A DNA stretch of 64,000 nucleotides, taken from Strongyloides papillosus (lineage: Eukaryota; Nematoda; Chromadorea; Rhabditida; Strongyloididae). A program made the translations under genes and the position numbers. Below are positions 12,401 to 24,323 of the stretch, one piece after another; position 1 is the first letter of the stretch, and every line of letters begins with the position of its first letter. The notes beneath the pieces are model-generated. The model saw nothing but the letters and a program-made list of their open reading frames with translations, was not told the DNA's origin and searched no databases. Where the stretch lies: NCBI GenBank assembly GCA_005656395.1, contig SRSI01000010.1:1984001-2048000 (forward strand), written 5' to 3'.

Positions 12401-13170
12401 TAATTCACTTTCCCAACAGAGAGAATTTTTTTTTTTGTGGAAGTTAACAAATTTTGAAGTTTATTTATATGTTAAATAATATTTTATATATTATATTAAA
12501 AGCCCAATTATTTCTTTATATTTATTTATTTTAGTATTTATTTTAATTTTTATTTTAAAATTTATATTCAAATGACTAAAAATACCAATGGAAAACTTAT
12601 ATGAAATTTATCAATTGTCATTTAAAGGTGAGATTTATTTTTAGCTACCAGAAAAAATTTACACATAGTATGAATGTCTTAATAAAATATTTATTACACA
12701 CTTTTTTAATAAAACGTAAAGATATTACTGAGAGTCTAGTTATCTGGAAAATTTTATAAACTAAATTTGGTTGACGACTATTGAATGTTTATTAAATTTA
12801 AAATAGTAATATTTATTTGTTTCTTTTTACTGTATGAATTCAAAATTAAATATTTATAACTATTTGTTTACTAAAATTTGCCATCATAATAATAAAAAAA
12901 TGTAAAAATCAAAAAGTCAAAAAAAGATTTGGTTGATTTTTGTTTGATAATTAATGATTTTTAGACTTGACTGCACGTCAAGAAAGATTGATAAAGCAGG
13001 ACAATGCTCAAAGGTTATCAGCGGATTCAGCATTATTTCAAAGTTACTTACAAAGTTCTGATAAACCATATATAACAAAAAATATAACAGAGAATCAAAA
13101 ACGGATGGAAGATGAAGTTGTTAAAGTAATACGTATATTGGAGGAAGTAAGTTTTAAAACGTATAAATAA
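9496..13170 (+). CDS. Unrecognised small protein with a 3.3 kb intron
   Basis: Exon 1 is 9496-9652 (ATG at 9496), ending G|GTATGT. Exon 2 starts at 12965 after a TTTTTAG acceptor, joins in phase and runs to TAA at 13168-13170, giving 120 residues. A GTAAGT donor at 13147 could instead lead to a further exon, but I found no convincing one before 14555. The product is hydrophilic and probably helical: charged, with no signal peptide or membrane segment. I do not recognise the family. The intron is about 70 times longer than typical introns here, so the two exons could also belong to different genes. They could also be 5' exons of the TRAK gene, but an in-frame TAA directly precedes the TRAK ATG. 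Confidence 0.45.
9653..12964 (+). other. Candidate 3.3 kb intron
   Basis: Bounded by GTATGT and TTTTTAG. Contents are uniformly A+T-rich with long T and A runs. I see no nested gene, repeat family or RNA gene in it. Confidence 0.4.
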
Positions 13171-14554
13171 TCAAAGAACTTTTATAAAGTGATGCATTTA
13201 AATAGAAAAAAATTTAAATCTACTTTGCTTTATATACTGAGTTTTAATTTAGTTATATTGTGATTTCATTTGTTTATAACAAAAATACTTGTTTAATTAA
13301 AACTTGTTATTTATGTTATGTTTGATTTTTTCAAGCAATTTATTATATAATACAATTTACAATGAAATTTAATCAAATTATTATTTTAGTATGACAAAGA
13401 TATTTTTTTTTATTTTCATTAAGATTATTTTGAACAATAAGTAAATTATATATTATAAAAATATTTTTCACATAAAAAAATAATTCTTCACCTACTTATT
13501 ACTATGATAATAACATCAAATTAGATAAATGAGGCATATTTAATTAATTATTATTAAAAATATGTTACAAGTAGCCGTATTTCATAATCATAAATATGTC
13601 TTTTAGTTTTACTTAATGCTTGATCGATAATCAGAAGCATAACATCGAAGTAACAAAAGCTAATAAGGATGTCTATCTTGTGACACTCTTTTGATAATAA
13701 GAAATTTAATAAAGAAGGCCTTATCATTGCAATAAATGATAGATGAGGACCACAACAATTTCGAATCATATTACTTTCTCACCCTATATGAAGTTACATT
13801 TTATTTGTTTTTATTTATGATTTATTTCACATTTTTAAGATTTATTAATAATTCTAAATAAATATATTGATTTAATTTTACCCCAGTTTCTATTAGATCA
13901 TTTTTAATTTTACAATTTAATTTTATAATATATGTATTTTAACCGTCTACTCTTTGTTGTTTTGTAATAGCCATTTATATTTATTCAATTATTTTGCGGA
14001 ATTACACAGTTTACTATACACTATAATACGAACTATTTATAGTTACATTACAATACCTATACGGAAATATAATGTAAAATTTCTACAACATTCATTTGTC
14101 CCTTCCATTTAACCTATTCAAAAAAGATTTTCATCATTTTTGTCAAACTTATTTTTTGTTGATAAACTACGCCCTTGTAATTTTACTGTTACCCTATAAA
14201 ACCATATTATACTAAAAAAATATTAAATTTTTACGTGGTTTTTAGAGAATGTTCTAAAAATAATTTATTTCTTAAACTCAATATATTGAATTATCTAAGG
14301 TATACTTTTTCATATTTGATTAACCTTATAGAAACAATCAAAGTATTCAGTAGAAATATTTTCACTGTATATTATTTACTTTTGTATTCCTATTCTCTAA
14401 ATCATATAATCTTAAATTGATATTTAGAAAAAAATAGTATTCATCTTACTATTATTCATTTTCATGCTCCATTAAAGATCAAAATCTATATCTATTGTTA
14501 TTTTACTTATTATTTACTTTTTGTTACTACTAAAATAATTTGAAAGTTTGATAA
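13171..14554. other. Intergenic or intronic region upstream of TRAK
   Basis: A+T-rich. Short ORFs at 13554-13769 (minus) and 14235-14420 (plus) have no recognisable features. It probably contains the TRAK promoter. Confidence 0.3.
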
Positions 14555-16829
14555 ATGAAATCTAATAATGAAAGAACTATTAAAAATGTTCATTCATCTG
14601 AAACTAAAGTAAAACCAGCAATAACAAAAGATGAAATAAAATTAATTCCATATTTACTTTTTTCTATTGATAATTTAAAACGTGAACTTTTACAGAAAGA
14701 AAAAGATCTTGAATTGGCTGCTAAAATTGGGAAGAGTTTGTTGGACCAAAATCAAGAACTTCGGGAAAGGTATATTTTCTTTCTTATTTTTATTTTACTA
14801 TTAAAATTATATTTTAAGAAATTCTTTTTTAAATGACTCATTAGCGAAAAGTGCGGATGTTATAAATGAATTAAAACACCAAGTTCAGTATAAAGAAAAA
14901 TTAATTAGATCAATAAAAAAGGATGATGATATAGAAGTGATAGAGAATGAAAAAAATACTAATACTTCATTAGATTATCTAAAAACTAAAGTCGACGGGT
15001 TAAAGAAAGAAAATAATTTTTTAATAAATGCAACAAAAGAATTGAAAACAATAAAAAAAAATTTTGAAGAAGAAAAAAGAGTATTAGTCGAAGAACATAC
15101 AAGGCGCTTAGACAAAGTTAATTCACATATATTGAAATTACAAAAAACTATAAAAGATAGAGATCAAGAATGTGTTAGTCAAACAAAAGAAATCGAAAAG
15201 CTGATGGAAGAAATTCTAGCACAAAAAAATCGGGAAAAAGTAGTCGTTGAAGATAACACTTTATTAACTGAACGATTAGAAGAGTTGCTTGCTGAGCATG
15301 AAAATTTAAAAGAAGAAATTTTTGAGCTTCAAGATAAATATGCTCAAGTACATGAAATGTATAAAGAGGCAGAAAAAGAGTTGTTTAAATACCGTAAGAA
15401 ATTCTCAATGCCTCAAAGAACTATGTCATCAGATTCGTTATATGATTCTTTAACTTCTGAAATTGAAATTCATGATAGCGGTTTTTATAATACTCCAATG
15501 GCATCTGCAAGATCAGATTCTAGAAATTCTAATTGCTTGTCTTTTCAAAGAAGTGAAGAAAGTAGAACGCCTAAAAATCATCCTATAGAGGAATGTTTAA
15601 GTAATGAATTAGCAGCTATTGGATATCTTCACAGTGATTTGAACGATTGTTCAATACAATCTAATGATAATGAAAATACAGATGATGAACTTATCACATT
15701 TCCCACCATATATGAAAATGATAACTATATAAATAATGAAAGTAATATAATAAATAATGATAGTAATGAACATCCAAGTGATCCAATAAGTAATATATCA
15801 ACACCTATTATAGAAAAGATTCCACAGTCATTGTCGGCACCTATAAAAACAGTTAGATATATTGAAAAAGTACTAGAAACAAAAGATGTTTCCTGTAGCC
15901 CAATACAAGAACTTTTGGATAATTATTATAATAATATTAATGAAGGTACACCTCGCGCTGTGAAAGAAAATCCCCATTATGATAATGATTCTGATAGTGA
16001 TGTGAAAGTAGTAAAACTTAAACGTCGACTAACACATCGGAGTAAATCTAGTAATTTGAGGGATAATTCTACATCAACTAGTTTTGAAAAAACTTTCTTA
16101 CCTTCCGATGAAATATTATCTAATTATACATCATTAACACTAGGTGTACCAGGGAAACTAGGTACACATGATTTAGAATTGTGTATTACTAGAAAAGATG
16201 CCACACGTAAAAAAATACAAGAAGAATATAATAAGCATAGATTAGCCAAAGGTCTAGGTCCATCAAAGTATCCAATGTTCCAAAATGACAACAACAACCA
16301 AAATAAAGGCTATTGGCTTAGCCTTATAAATTCATTAAAAGAAAAGTTAAATTTTTCTACTAAAGATGAAAATATATATACCTCTTATGATAATGGCAAC
16401 TCTACTGTAAATAATAACAGTCATAAAACTACTACCATAACTGATGATATTGGAATGAACACTTTAGCAACTGATGATAACGACGAAGATATATTGAGTG
16501 GTGTGATATCAAGAACTGAGATAAGTTCTAATTTTTCAAACTCATCGTCAAGTACCCCAATTAAAACATATAAATCAGGGAAAATTTCAAGACTCTCCAA
16601 TGCTTCATCGTTTTCCTTATCACCAAGTCCGTCTTCTGGTAAAGACATTTTATTACTTCAAACATCTTTATCTAGATGTTCATCTCCCATACCAACAAAG
16701 CCAATAAATCTTGAACCATCTATTGATTACATTCTTTCAGGAACAGAATCTCATCAGAAAAATAGCGGTGTAATAGAAAGATGTGTCATTTTCTCTGAAA
16801 AAAAAAACAACCAAAGTCAGAATGAATAA
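14555..16829 (+). CDS. trak-1: Trafficking kinesin-binding protein (TRAK/Milton)
   Basis: Exons 14555-14769 and 14819-16829 (49 bp intron) give 741 residues. Residues 45-72 carry the HAP1 N-terminal signature (KEKDLELAAKIGKSLLDQN) of TRAK/Milton/HAP1 adaptors. A long coiled coil follows to about residue 270. Then comes DSLYDSLTSEIE (276-288), matching the conserved DSLAAEIE of TRAK proteins, and GVPGKLGTHDLE (about 514-525), matching the TPGSHDLE segment of the Milton C-terminal domain. The acceptor at 14818 is chosen because it continues the heptad pattern; the later CATTAG acceptor runs into stops. The family links kinesin-1 and dynein to Miro on mitochondria. The C-terminal half is Ser/Asn/Asp-rich and diverged. 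TAA directly upstream of the ATG supports the start. Confidence 0.85.
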
Positions 16830-17254
16830 CTCGGCGTAAAATCAAGTAATAAATTATTACAATACGGGTTTTTTCTGAATAATATTCATCAAATAATTTG
16901 TATATAGTTAAAATTTTCATTTTAACTAACTACTTGAATTCTTTTTTATTATCATTTGATAGGAACAAATTCTCATATTTATAATACAATAATGATATAT
17001 TGTATTCGTTATAATAAAAAATTCATTTAATCTTTAATAAAGTTAAATAATTTTTATTTTTCAAACTTTTTTCGAAAATTACGATAATAAATAAATAGGC
17101 AATATTTTTAATTACGTTTGTAATGTTATCATATCATATTGAAATTTTACGAAACATCTTGACATAAGTCATTAATTTTAATATTTAAAATTTATTTATA
17201 AATTTAAATGAGATAAAAAAAAACGCTCAAAGAGATATTAAATGTCAAAATAAA

Positions 17255-17974
17255 ATGTCAAATTATACTTTTTATTTGATATTTTACACGTTATCATTTT
17301 CAGCAATAACATTATCCATATTTTCATTATTTCATAACAATTGGTATACAATAAGAAAAGTTGACCATACGATTGGTTTATTTGGCGGATGTATTGAAAA
17401 TGAAAATTCAACAAATTTTATGTCAAGTAAATTTGCTCAAATAATTCATTTTAATGAAAAGGATATTAATTTAAATTTTTGTGAAATTTATAAATATCAA
17501 AAACCATTATGGATGCGAAGATCATTAGTCATTTTTTTCGTAACAATTTTGTTTAAAATTATAGTCTTAATTTTAACACTTATCAAAAATATTGTTGCAT
17601 CATCACATAATAGATCATGGGGATCTTCTATTTTTGTAGTATTTATTCTTTCATTGGCTATCAAATTTTTCAATCTTTGTATCATTAAATTTGGAAGAAA
17701 ACAAATTTATACATTTTATAAGTATACAAAAAAAAGTACATGTAATGATGGATGTCTCGAACATTTTGATGACGGCTTACCGTACTTTACACTTGGAAAT
17801 TCATATTATCTAGAAGTTATCTCCACAATCTTTTTTATATTTGGAGGTATTATATTTTTATTTGCAATATATAAAAAAAGGAAACAAAAATATGTTCAAG
17901 TTTCACAAAATACGTATGTATCAAGAAATGAATCTTTAGTTCAAAATGACGACCTTCAATCAACTGAAAGATAA
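17255..17974 (+). CDS. Claudin-like four-transmembrane protein
   Basis: 239 residues in one exon. There are four hydrophobic segments at about 5-25, 90-112, 122-145 and 185-208. The first extracellular loop carries a claudin/PMP22-like pattern: W31, then GLFGGC (about 42-47) and a second Cys (FCEIY, about 76), close to the W-GLW-C-C signature with Phe for the second Trp. A further Cys pair (CNDGC) lies in loop 2. The cytoplasmic tail has KKRKQK after helix 4. Claudin-like worm proteins act at epithelial or neuronal membranes; the exact role is unknown. It is convergent with TAF8, with about 230 bp between stops. Confidence 0.6.
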   Translation: MSNYTFYLIFYTLSFSAITLSIFSLFHNNWYTIRKVDHTIGLFGGCIENENSTNFMSSKFAQIIHFNEKDINLNFCEIYKYQKPLWMRRSLVIFFVTILFKIIVLILTLIKNIVASSHNRSWGSSIFVVFILSLAIKFFNLCIIKFGRKQIYTFYKYTKKSTCNDGCLEHFDDGLPYFTLGNSYYLEVISTIFFIFGGIIFLFAIYKKRKQKYVQVSQNTYVSRNESLVQNDDLQSTER

Positions 17975-18203
17975 AAAAGTCTATTTTAACCAATTTTATC
18001 AATTTATTAAATAATTTTTTATTTTATTAACCACTTAGATATACTATAGATTGTTTTATAATAAAAAAGTAAAATATTTTATTGCAAATAATGTTGACTT
18101 TTATTTCAAGTCTATCCAATTCAATATTTTAAATTTACTAATTTAATACTTTTATTACACAAAAAATAAAATTAAAAAGTAAATGTTTTTCACCATATTT
18201 TTG

Positions 18204-19175
18204 CTACGTTTCCATTACTTCTTCTTCATTTTTGTTATCGTTTGGTAACATAGCTCTGAGGTAATTACAAGGTTCCGGTTGTGGGTCTAATAACAATGAA
18301 AAAGTTGGGACTTTCTCAAAAACTAACTGCTTTACAGATATTGGTGTGTAATATAAATGTTCTGACAATCCTTGTTGTTTAAGTTTTTGCTTAAACTCAT
18401 CCTCAGCCATTTCTAAATCCTCTAACGGTGGGGTACCATTTAAATAATTACTCTCATAATTCGCTTTAAAATCCGGTACAAATTGCCTGCAAAGTTCTAA
18501 TTTTCTTTGGTAATATTCTACTTTAGATTCTTCCTCTGCTTTAGCAACATATTTAGGAAATAATGGAATAGTTGGGTGTATCCTAAGCATATAGTCTCTA
18601 ACTGATTCTTGACTAGTTCTTAAGTTATTTCCTTCTGTTATTCTAACATTAACATAATTACATTCTGGTTCAGATTGAATTTTTGTTCTTATGTATGTAT
18701 GAGGGTCTGGAAATGGTGGAAGAAAAGGTGGGACATATGGAGATGTTTTTTTTTCACCAATTTGCATAACCTTTTCTGGTTCGGGATTTTGTGGATGAAC
18801 CATTGGATTTTTTTGTGCACAATACTCCGATATTTGTGAACTATCTTTAATGTATTTTGTCAAATCCCCTACTTTTGTACCAACTTCCAGTAGTGCCATC
18901 TGGACATCTGATTGCTGAACATCAGTCCTTCCAGCATGTTCTGCATATTTTTTTGAAAGATTACCTAGAGATTTTAAATCTACAAAAATATGATAACTAA
19001 CTAAAATAATAACAAACTTACATACTTTAGTTAGATTAACAAACAAAGATACAACATTATCACTTGTCTCATCGATATGCTTAAAATTAAATAATCTCAA
19101 AATAGAGAATCTTAATATTTTATCCATTGTTTCATCTTCGGTTGGTACATTTTCACTAACTTTGTAAAAAGCCAT
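18204..19175 (-). CDS. taf-8: TFIID subunit TAF8
   Basis: Exons 19022-19175 and 18204-18979 with a 42 bp intron (18980-19021) give 309 residues. Left unspliced, the frame stays open but inserts 14 foreign residues into the histone fold. Spliced, it reads LTKVYLKSLGNLSKKYAEH. Residues 1-100 form a bromodomain-associated histone fold (KKYAEHAGRTDVQQSDVQ), which pairs with TAF10 in TFIID. The TAF8 C-terminal motif YVPPFLPPFPDPHTYIRT follows at about 145-165 and is diagnostic. The C-terminal third is acidic. A nuclear basal transcription factor is expected. Start is the ATG at 19175. Confidence 0.88.
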   Translation of the reverse strand: MAFYKVSENVPTEDETMDKILRFSILRLFNFKHIDETSDNVVSLFVNLTKVCKFVIILVSYHIFVDLKSLGNLSKKYAEHAGRTDVQQSDVQMALLEVGTKVGDLTKYIKDSSQISEYCAQKNPMVHPQNPEPEKVMQIGEKKTSPYVPPFLPPFPDPHTYIRTKIQSEPECNYVNVRITEGNNLRTSQESVRDYMLRIHPTIPLFPKYVAKAEEESKVEYYQRKLELCRQFVPDFKANYESNYLNGTPPLEDLEMAEDEFKQKLKQQGLSEHLYYTPISVKQLVFEKVPTFSLLLDPQPEPCNYLRAMLPNDNKNEEEVMET

Positions 19176-19492
19176 TTAAAAAAATTAAGTACTATAATAA
19201 TGTATGTGTAATTTTCTCCCTGAAAATAAAAAACAGACAAAACGATTTTCCAATTAATTCTTTTTATGATAATATTTTTTAGTTAACCACGCCCTACTAT
19301 GTAGGAAATTATAGTATGCATTCAAATTGGCGTAAAATTCTTTTGTTGAAAATTTTAAAAAATTCAAAGAATATGGCAAGTAATGAGTTTAATAGCAGGT
19401 TATGTAAAAAAATTATAGATATTTAAAAATATAAATGAATATTTAAATATATTTTTCTTCATTCTTAAAAATTTTAAGAAAAAGTTTTAAGC

Positions 19493-20467
19493 ATGGCACT
19501 TTTAACATATTCTTATTGTACAATTATTCCATGCTTATCTACAATAAGTATTTTACTGAACATCTTATTGCTATATTTATATGAATATAAATGTCCAAAA
19601 AAATTAACCTCATTGAAAAGACTATTAGAATTATTATGTTTATTGGAAGTAATTAATGTAATAATATTGGGAATCATAATTAAACCTCAACCGATATTAG
19701 AAATAAAAGGATTTATTTTACATGGACCAGCAAAAGAATGGTCAGAATTTTGGGTTAAACTTTTATTCACTACCTTTTATATTACCTTTACTTGTACATT
19801 TTTTTGTATAATTTACCAATTTTGTGTTAAATACAAACATGTCAGTACTCTCTCATGGTTTAAATCAATTGACTTTTTATTATTTATGATAGCAATAATA
19901 ATTCATATTTTTGTTATTATTGCCATTGTAATTGTCATGGTTCGATGTTTACATGAAGTGAATTCAGATGAAATTTTTGAGAAAGATTTATTTAATTATG
20001 ACAAACATTATAATATATCATCTCCTCGTATTTTTGGATTCAAAACTTATGGTACCATAAATTACCATCATTTTATTTACCTAAATTTATCTTTATTTTT
20101 TCTATATTTAATAGGATTAATAGTTGTATCAGTTGGTATATTAAGTGAATTAGGAAAATTCAACTATTTCAGAACGTCATTTTCTTTACTTAAGAACGGT
20201 AGTGCTACTCAAACATTATTTATAGAAGCAATATGTACAATGATATTTTTGATACCTTCCTGTATTGTAATGTTTTTAATTCAATCTTTTGATTACCTAC
20301 ATAAACATTTGTGGGTGAGTTATTTGATAAACAAGTTATTAATCATATTGTGGCTTTTTTATACAATGATAATTCCTTGTTATTTCATCAAAACTCATTT
20401 TTTGGATAGATATCAAATCAAAATAAATGTTTTTAAAAAATGGAAAGACAATGACAAGAAAGTGTAA
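19493..20467 (+). CDS. Seven-transmembrane serpentine receptor (nematode chemoreceptor type)
   Basis: 324 residues, single exon. Seven hydrophobic segments are visible at roughly 8-30, 45-63, 90-115, 127-150, 195-220, 242-265 and 275-300. The N-terminus is short and outside, and the tail is basic (KKWKDNDKK). The overall plan fits the nematode Str/Srd chemoreceptor superfamily: small loops, a charged junction after helix 3, and an ...IEAICTMIFLIPS helix 6. No GPCR class A DRY or NPxxY motif is evident, as usual for these families. Likely a sensory-neuron receptor; subfamily uncertain without a profile search. Confidence 0.65.
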   Translation: MALLTYSYCTIIPCLSTISILLNILLLYLYEYKCPKKLTSLKRLLELLCLLEVINVIILGIIIKPQPILEIKGFILHGPAKEWSEFWVKLLFTTFYITFTCTFFCIIYQFCVKYKHVSTLSWFKSIDFLLFMIAIIIHIFVIIAIVIVMVRCLHEVNSDEIFEKDLFNYDKHYNISSPRIFGFKTYGTINYHHFIYLNLSLFFLYLIGLIVVSVGILSELGKFNYFRTSFSLLKNGSATQTLFIEAICTMIFLIPSCIVMFLIQSFDYLHKHLWVSYLINKLLIILWLFYTMIIPCYFIKTHFLDRYQIKINVFKKWKDNDKKV

Positions 20468-23400
20468 TTTTAATGGATTATAAAGAAAGTTTTATGCAAT
20501 AATCTCTCCTAGCATTATATTAAGTAGATGTGAATTAATAAAAATTTATATAATGAAATTAATGATAAATATAAAATTTTTGATAAAATCCCTTTGGGTT
20601 GCATGCACATAAAGTTATCAAAATAATCTAGTTAAACCAAATTCATTACCCATATCTTATCTTATTTACATATAATTATCATCTTAAGTAACTTCCTTTT
20701 TATAGTATTAATTGCTTTAAAATTTATGGAAAAAGTTTTTGTAAGAAGACATCTTATATTTCAACTTCCTTCTTCATTATTACTCATCCTTTTTGAATAT
20801 ATTTAAATGAATTTAATGGATAAAAGAAAAAGTCGCCGTTCAATTATCTTCTAACTTTAATAATTATATTTAAAGGAAAAGTAAATAAAATAGATTCCAT
20901 ATGCCTTGATACTTTGTAAAAATATAGTTATCATAATTATGTTAAATAAATGTTGTTAAAAGATTTTATAACAGATCATTTAACCTCAATATATATAATT
21001 ACATAATTAAATCTTTGTAATTTGGAAATGTTAACTATATATTATTTTGTATATAGTCATAAATTGTGAATTGTAATTACTCATATGCTACTTCAATAAA
21101 GAGGTAATTTATTATGTTCCTTTAATGAATAGTAGTACTTTTTTAATTTAAAACATATTATTTTAATTTAATCTTTTAAACTTTACTTTTTTTTATTAAC
21201 AATATTACAGTAGTTCTTTAATGATTTTACATAAACATAAAAATGATCACATATTTAAAATATTTTTGTAAGTTAAAGAAATGATGTTGCTATATTTTTG
21301 TTATTTATATAAACGAAATATTTTATATATTTAGTGAAAGTTTAATTTATTATTTCATCTTTTTTGTTAAGAGAGTATATAAAAGTATATCACTAATACC
21401 CTCATTTTGCCAGGTTATATTTTATAGTAATTAATTAGTCTCTACTTTAAAATCTTTCTTAAGATTATTTAGTAATATGGATAATTAATTATACTAACAA
21501 TCAAAATAAAGACACATCAATTATTAAAGACTATCAAATATTGTGAAAATTTTGCACCAGATCAATCTATTACAATTGTCTATTTTATTACTCTTTAAAT
21601 GCTTTATAGGAATTATTTTCTCTTTTATTACAAATATATGTTATGCCTTCTATTGATGTTTTGACTCTTAACTTATCATATATCTATGGCAATATTAAAA
21701 AGTATTGGTAAACCATTGGTTCCTTTATTAATTTTCTATCTATCAGGTGGAAAATTTAATTTTACAACTAATATATTGTAAATTATTCATTAAAAAAGAT
21801 TTTTATGTGACATTTAAAAGTGATTTAAAAGACTTTGGTATTTTTATTTGCTTAAACTATAATTTTATTAACCATTCAATTGGATTTAAGTTTAGTTTAA
21901 TGAATATTTTTTATTAAACCAAAGTCACTTATTATAACAATTATGCTTTCTAGTAATTATTTAATTACTGTTTCTAAATAACATAAGCTTTTAACGATGT
22001 TAATTATTTTGTGTAGAGGAAAAAAATATTCTCACAATTTCAAAAAGTTAAAGCTAATTCAACTAAAACATATAGCCTTTTTTTTAATTCATGTATTGTT
22101 AATCAATAGAATATTTGTTTTTTTAACTTATTTAAATGGGAAAACTTTTAATAACTAGATGTAAATTGTACCATTTTTTTTACAAAAACACTAATATTTA
22201 TTTAAAGTAGTTTAATAATGTTATTTTAAATTTTATGTAGTACAATTTTCTATAAATTAATTGAAGACATCGAAAACTACTCCTTTGAATAAAATATATT
22301 TATCACTTAAAATATTTTTGATACCAAACTATTATATAATTGGTTGAATAAATGAGTAGGTATTTGGTAATACATAATATATTCAACCTTTTTTCGTTAT
22401 TGAAAATTAATAAATATTAATAATTCTTTTTTTTCTCGGTATTTATTAATATATATTTATATTAGTACCATTTTAAGTATTTCTTTGATACTTATTAAAA
22501 TGTTGAATTAAAATTATACTCTTCAATAAAGAATAATAAGGAATACAAAAGGTTCCGATGCATCATACACAAGTGTCAATGGACATGAGATTTAAATGTC
22601 TAAAGAAAATACGTTAATTATATACTGTCACCCATGAATATTTATGTTTATTTTATAAAAGTGTTTTGATGTATAAAAGTTTAAAGTTTATCCAAAAGGA
22701 CAAGTTTCAAATTTCTATTTATATCTTTTATATTATAAATAGATAATTTAAACATATTTATATGATAAAAATATAAGAAAATTTGTTTTATTGTGATAAT
22801 ATCTTATTGTTTAATGTATAATATGGCAATAAAGATATTATTTTACCTATACATAAGGTATATATTTTTTGTTATTTTATTTGTATTGGAAGGATAATAG
22901 CTTTTAATGTATAACATAAAATTTCTATTTTAACTTTATAATTATATCATGCTTCAAATGAATTATTTTTAGATAAAATATACTCTATTTATCGTAATGG
23001 CTTTTTGATTGTATTAATGCTAAGTTTAGGTAAATAGTAAATAAAATGATAAACTTGAAATTTATATTTATAATATTTTTCTAAATATTACATTATTTTG
23101 ACAATAAATTTAATTGTTCCACTAATTTACTAATAAATGGTATTTGTCATTAAAATTCAATTTATTTAAAATCATCAAAGTTTCATCATTAAAGAGTACT
23201 CAAACAAAAGATCTTTTCACTATAATTACTATTCAGGGTGTATTTGTATGTAAAAGAAATGTGTCAAAAGAAATTTACCAGTAATTTTTGATAAAAGCAA
23301 TTATCTAAAGAATAATCGGAAATTTTGATGACCTCCATAACAACGTAATTTATTGTATATTTATAGTAAAGAAAAATATATTATTTTTATATATTTATAA

Positions 23401-24323
23401 TTTATTGTAGACTAAAAAATTCTTTTTAATGAGTTTTAAAATTTTTACATTGTAAGATTATGTTCGTTTAATATTCTCAATTATTATAATATATCTAGCT
23501 TGGAAAATATTTTATTAGTTTACTCAAGTATTCTTTCTTATTTAAAATATATAAGTAAGGATCATTAAGAAATAAATCTGTTATAAACTCTATATATAAT
23601 AGATTGTTTTCAAAACATAACATTAGTACAGATGATGATTATCAACGAAGCATGGAAGAAGTTGATAATTTTCAAATCATTGCATAATCATAATTTTACA
23701 AGTGACACTTGTATGACATAAAGAAATTTACTTTTATGACATAAAGATAAAAACTATTGTGACTATATATGTTAGGTTCTAATTAAAAAGTCTGTTCATA
23801 CCAGACCAGAACTTTTTTCTTGTAATTAAAAGTTTATTTGAGAACAGAAATCATAAGAATTTAAACTATAGGTGGAGTTTTTTAGGAAAGTGTATAAAAG
23901 AATGGCATATTTTTAATTACTAAACAGTTGGTTCATAAATTATAATTACCAAGTAAAACATTTACTTGTCATACTTTAAGGCTTTAATATGATAAACAAT
24001 CCAATGTTTAAAATTTTAAATTTTTATTAATAATTTTGTTTATATATAAATGTTTACAATCCCAAAATATATTTTCGTAAATAATTCATGTTTTTAATTA
24101 CTCATTCATATTATTCCTATTTATTGGAATATTTCGTTTACAAAAGTTTATACTTATTTTAAATTTTATATTTTTCACCATTTAATTTAATATTTATAGC
24201 ATTTATAGATTACAATATATTTTGGAATATTTTATATCAAATTTTTTAACAAATTTTAAGAAACTACTAAATAGTTTCTGGTTAGTAAATTTTTTCTATT
24301 TTGATTTTATTTATTTTGAAAAT
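20468..24323. other. 3.9 kb gene desert
   Basis: A+T-rich with no ORF I can support. Noted inside: a perfect 15-base palindrome at 23698-23712 (ACAAGTG, A, CACTTGT) and two copies of TATGACATAAAG just after it. Upstream enhancer DNA of the Ig-domain gene is a possibility. Confidence 0.35.

Noticed and set aside
13554..13769. 71-codon minus-strand ORF with fairly mixed composition
   Set aside because: No domain, no partner exon found and no neighbour context; kept only as a note.
14235..14420. 61-codon plus-strand ORF
   Set aside because: Low-complexity, non-ATG start and no homology features.
24222..24323. Upstream extension of the Ig-domain protein
   Set aside because: No ATG in the extension; it would bury the signal peptide.
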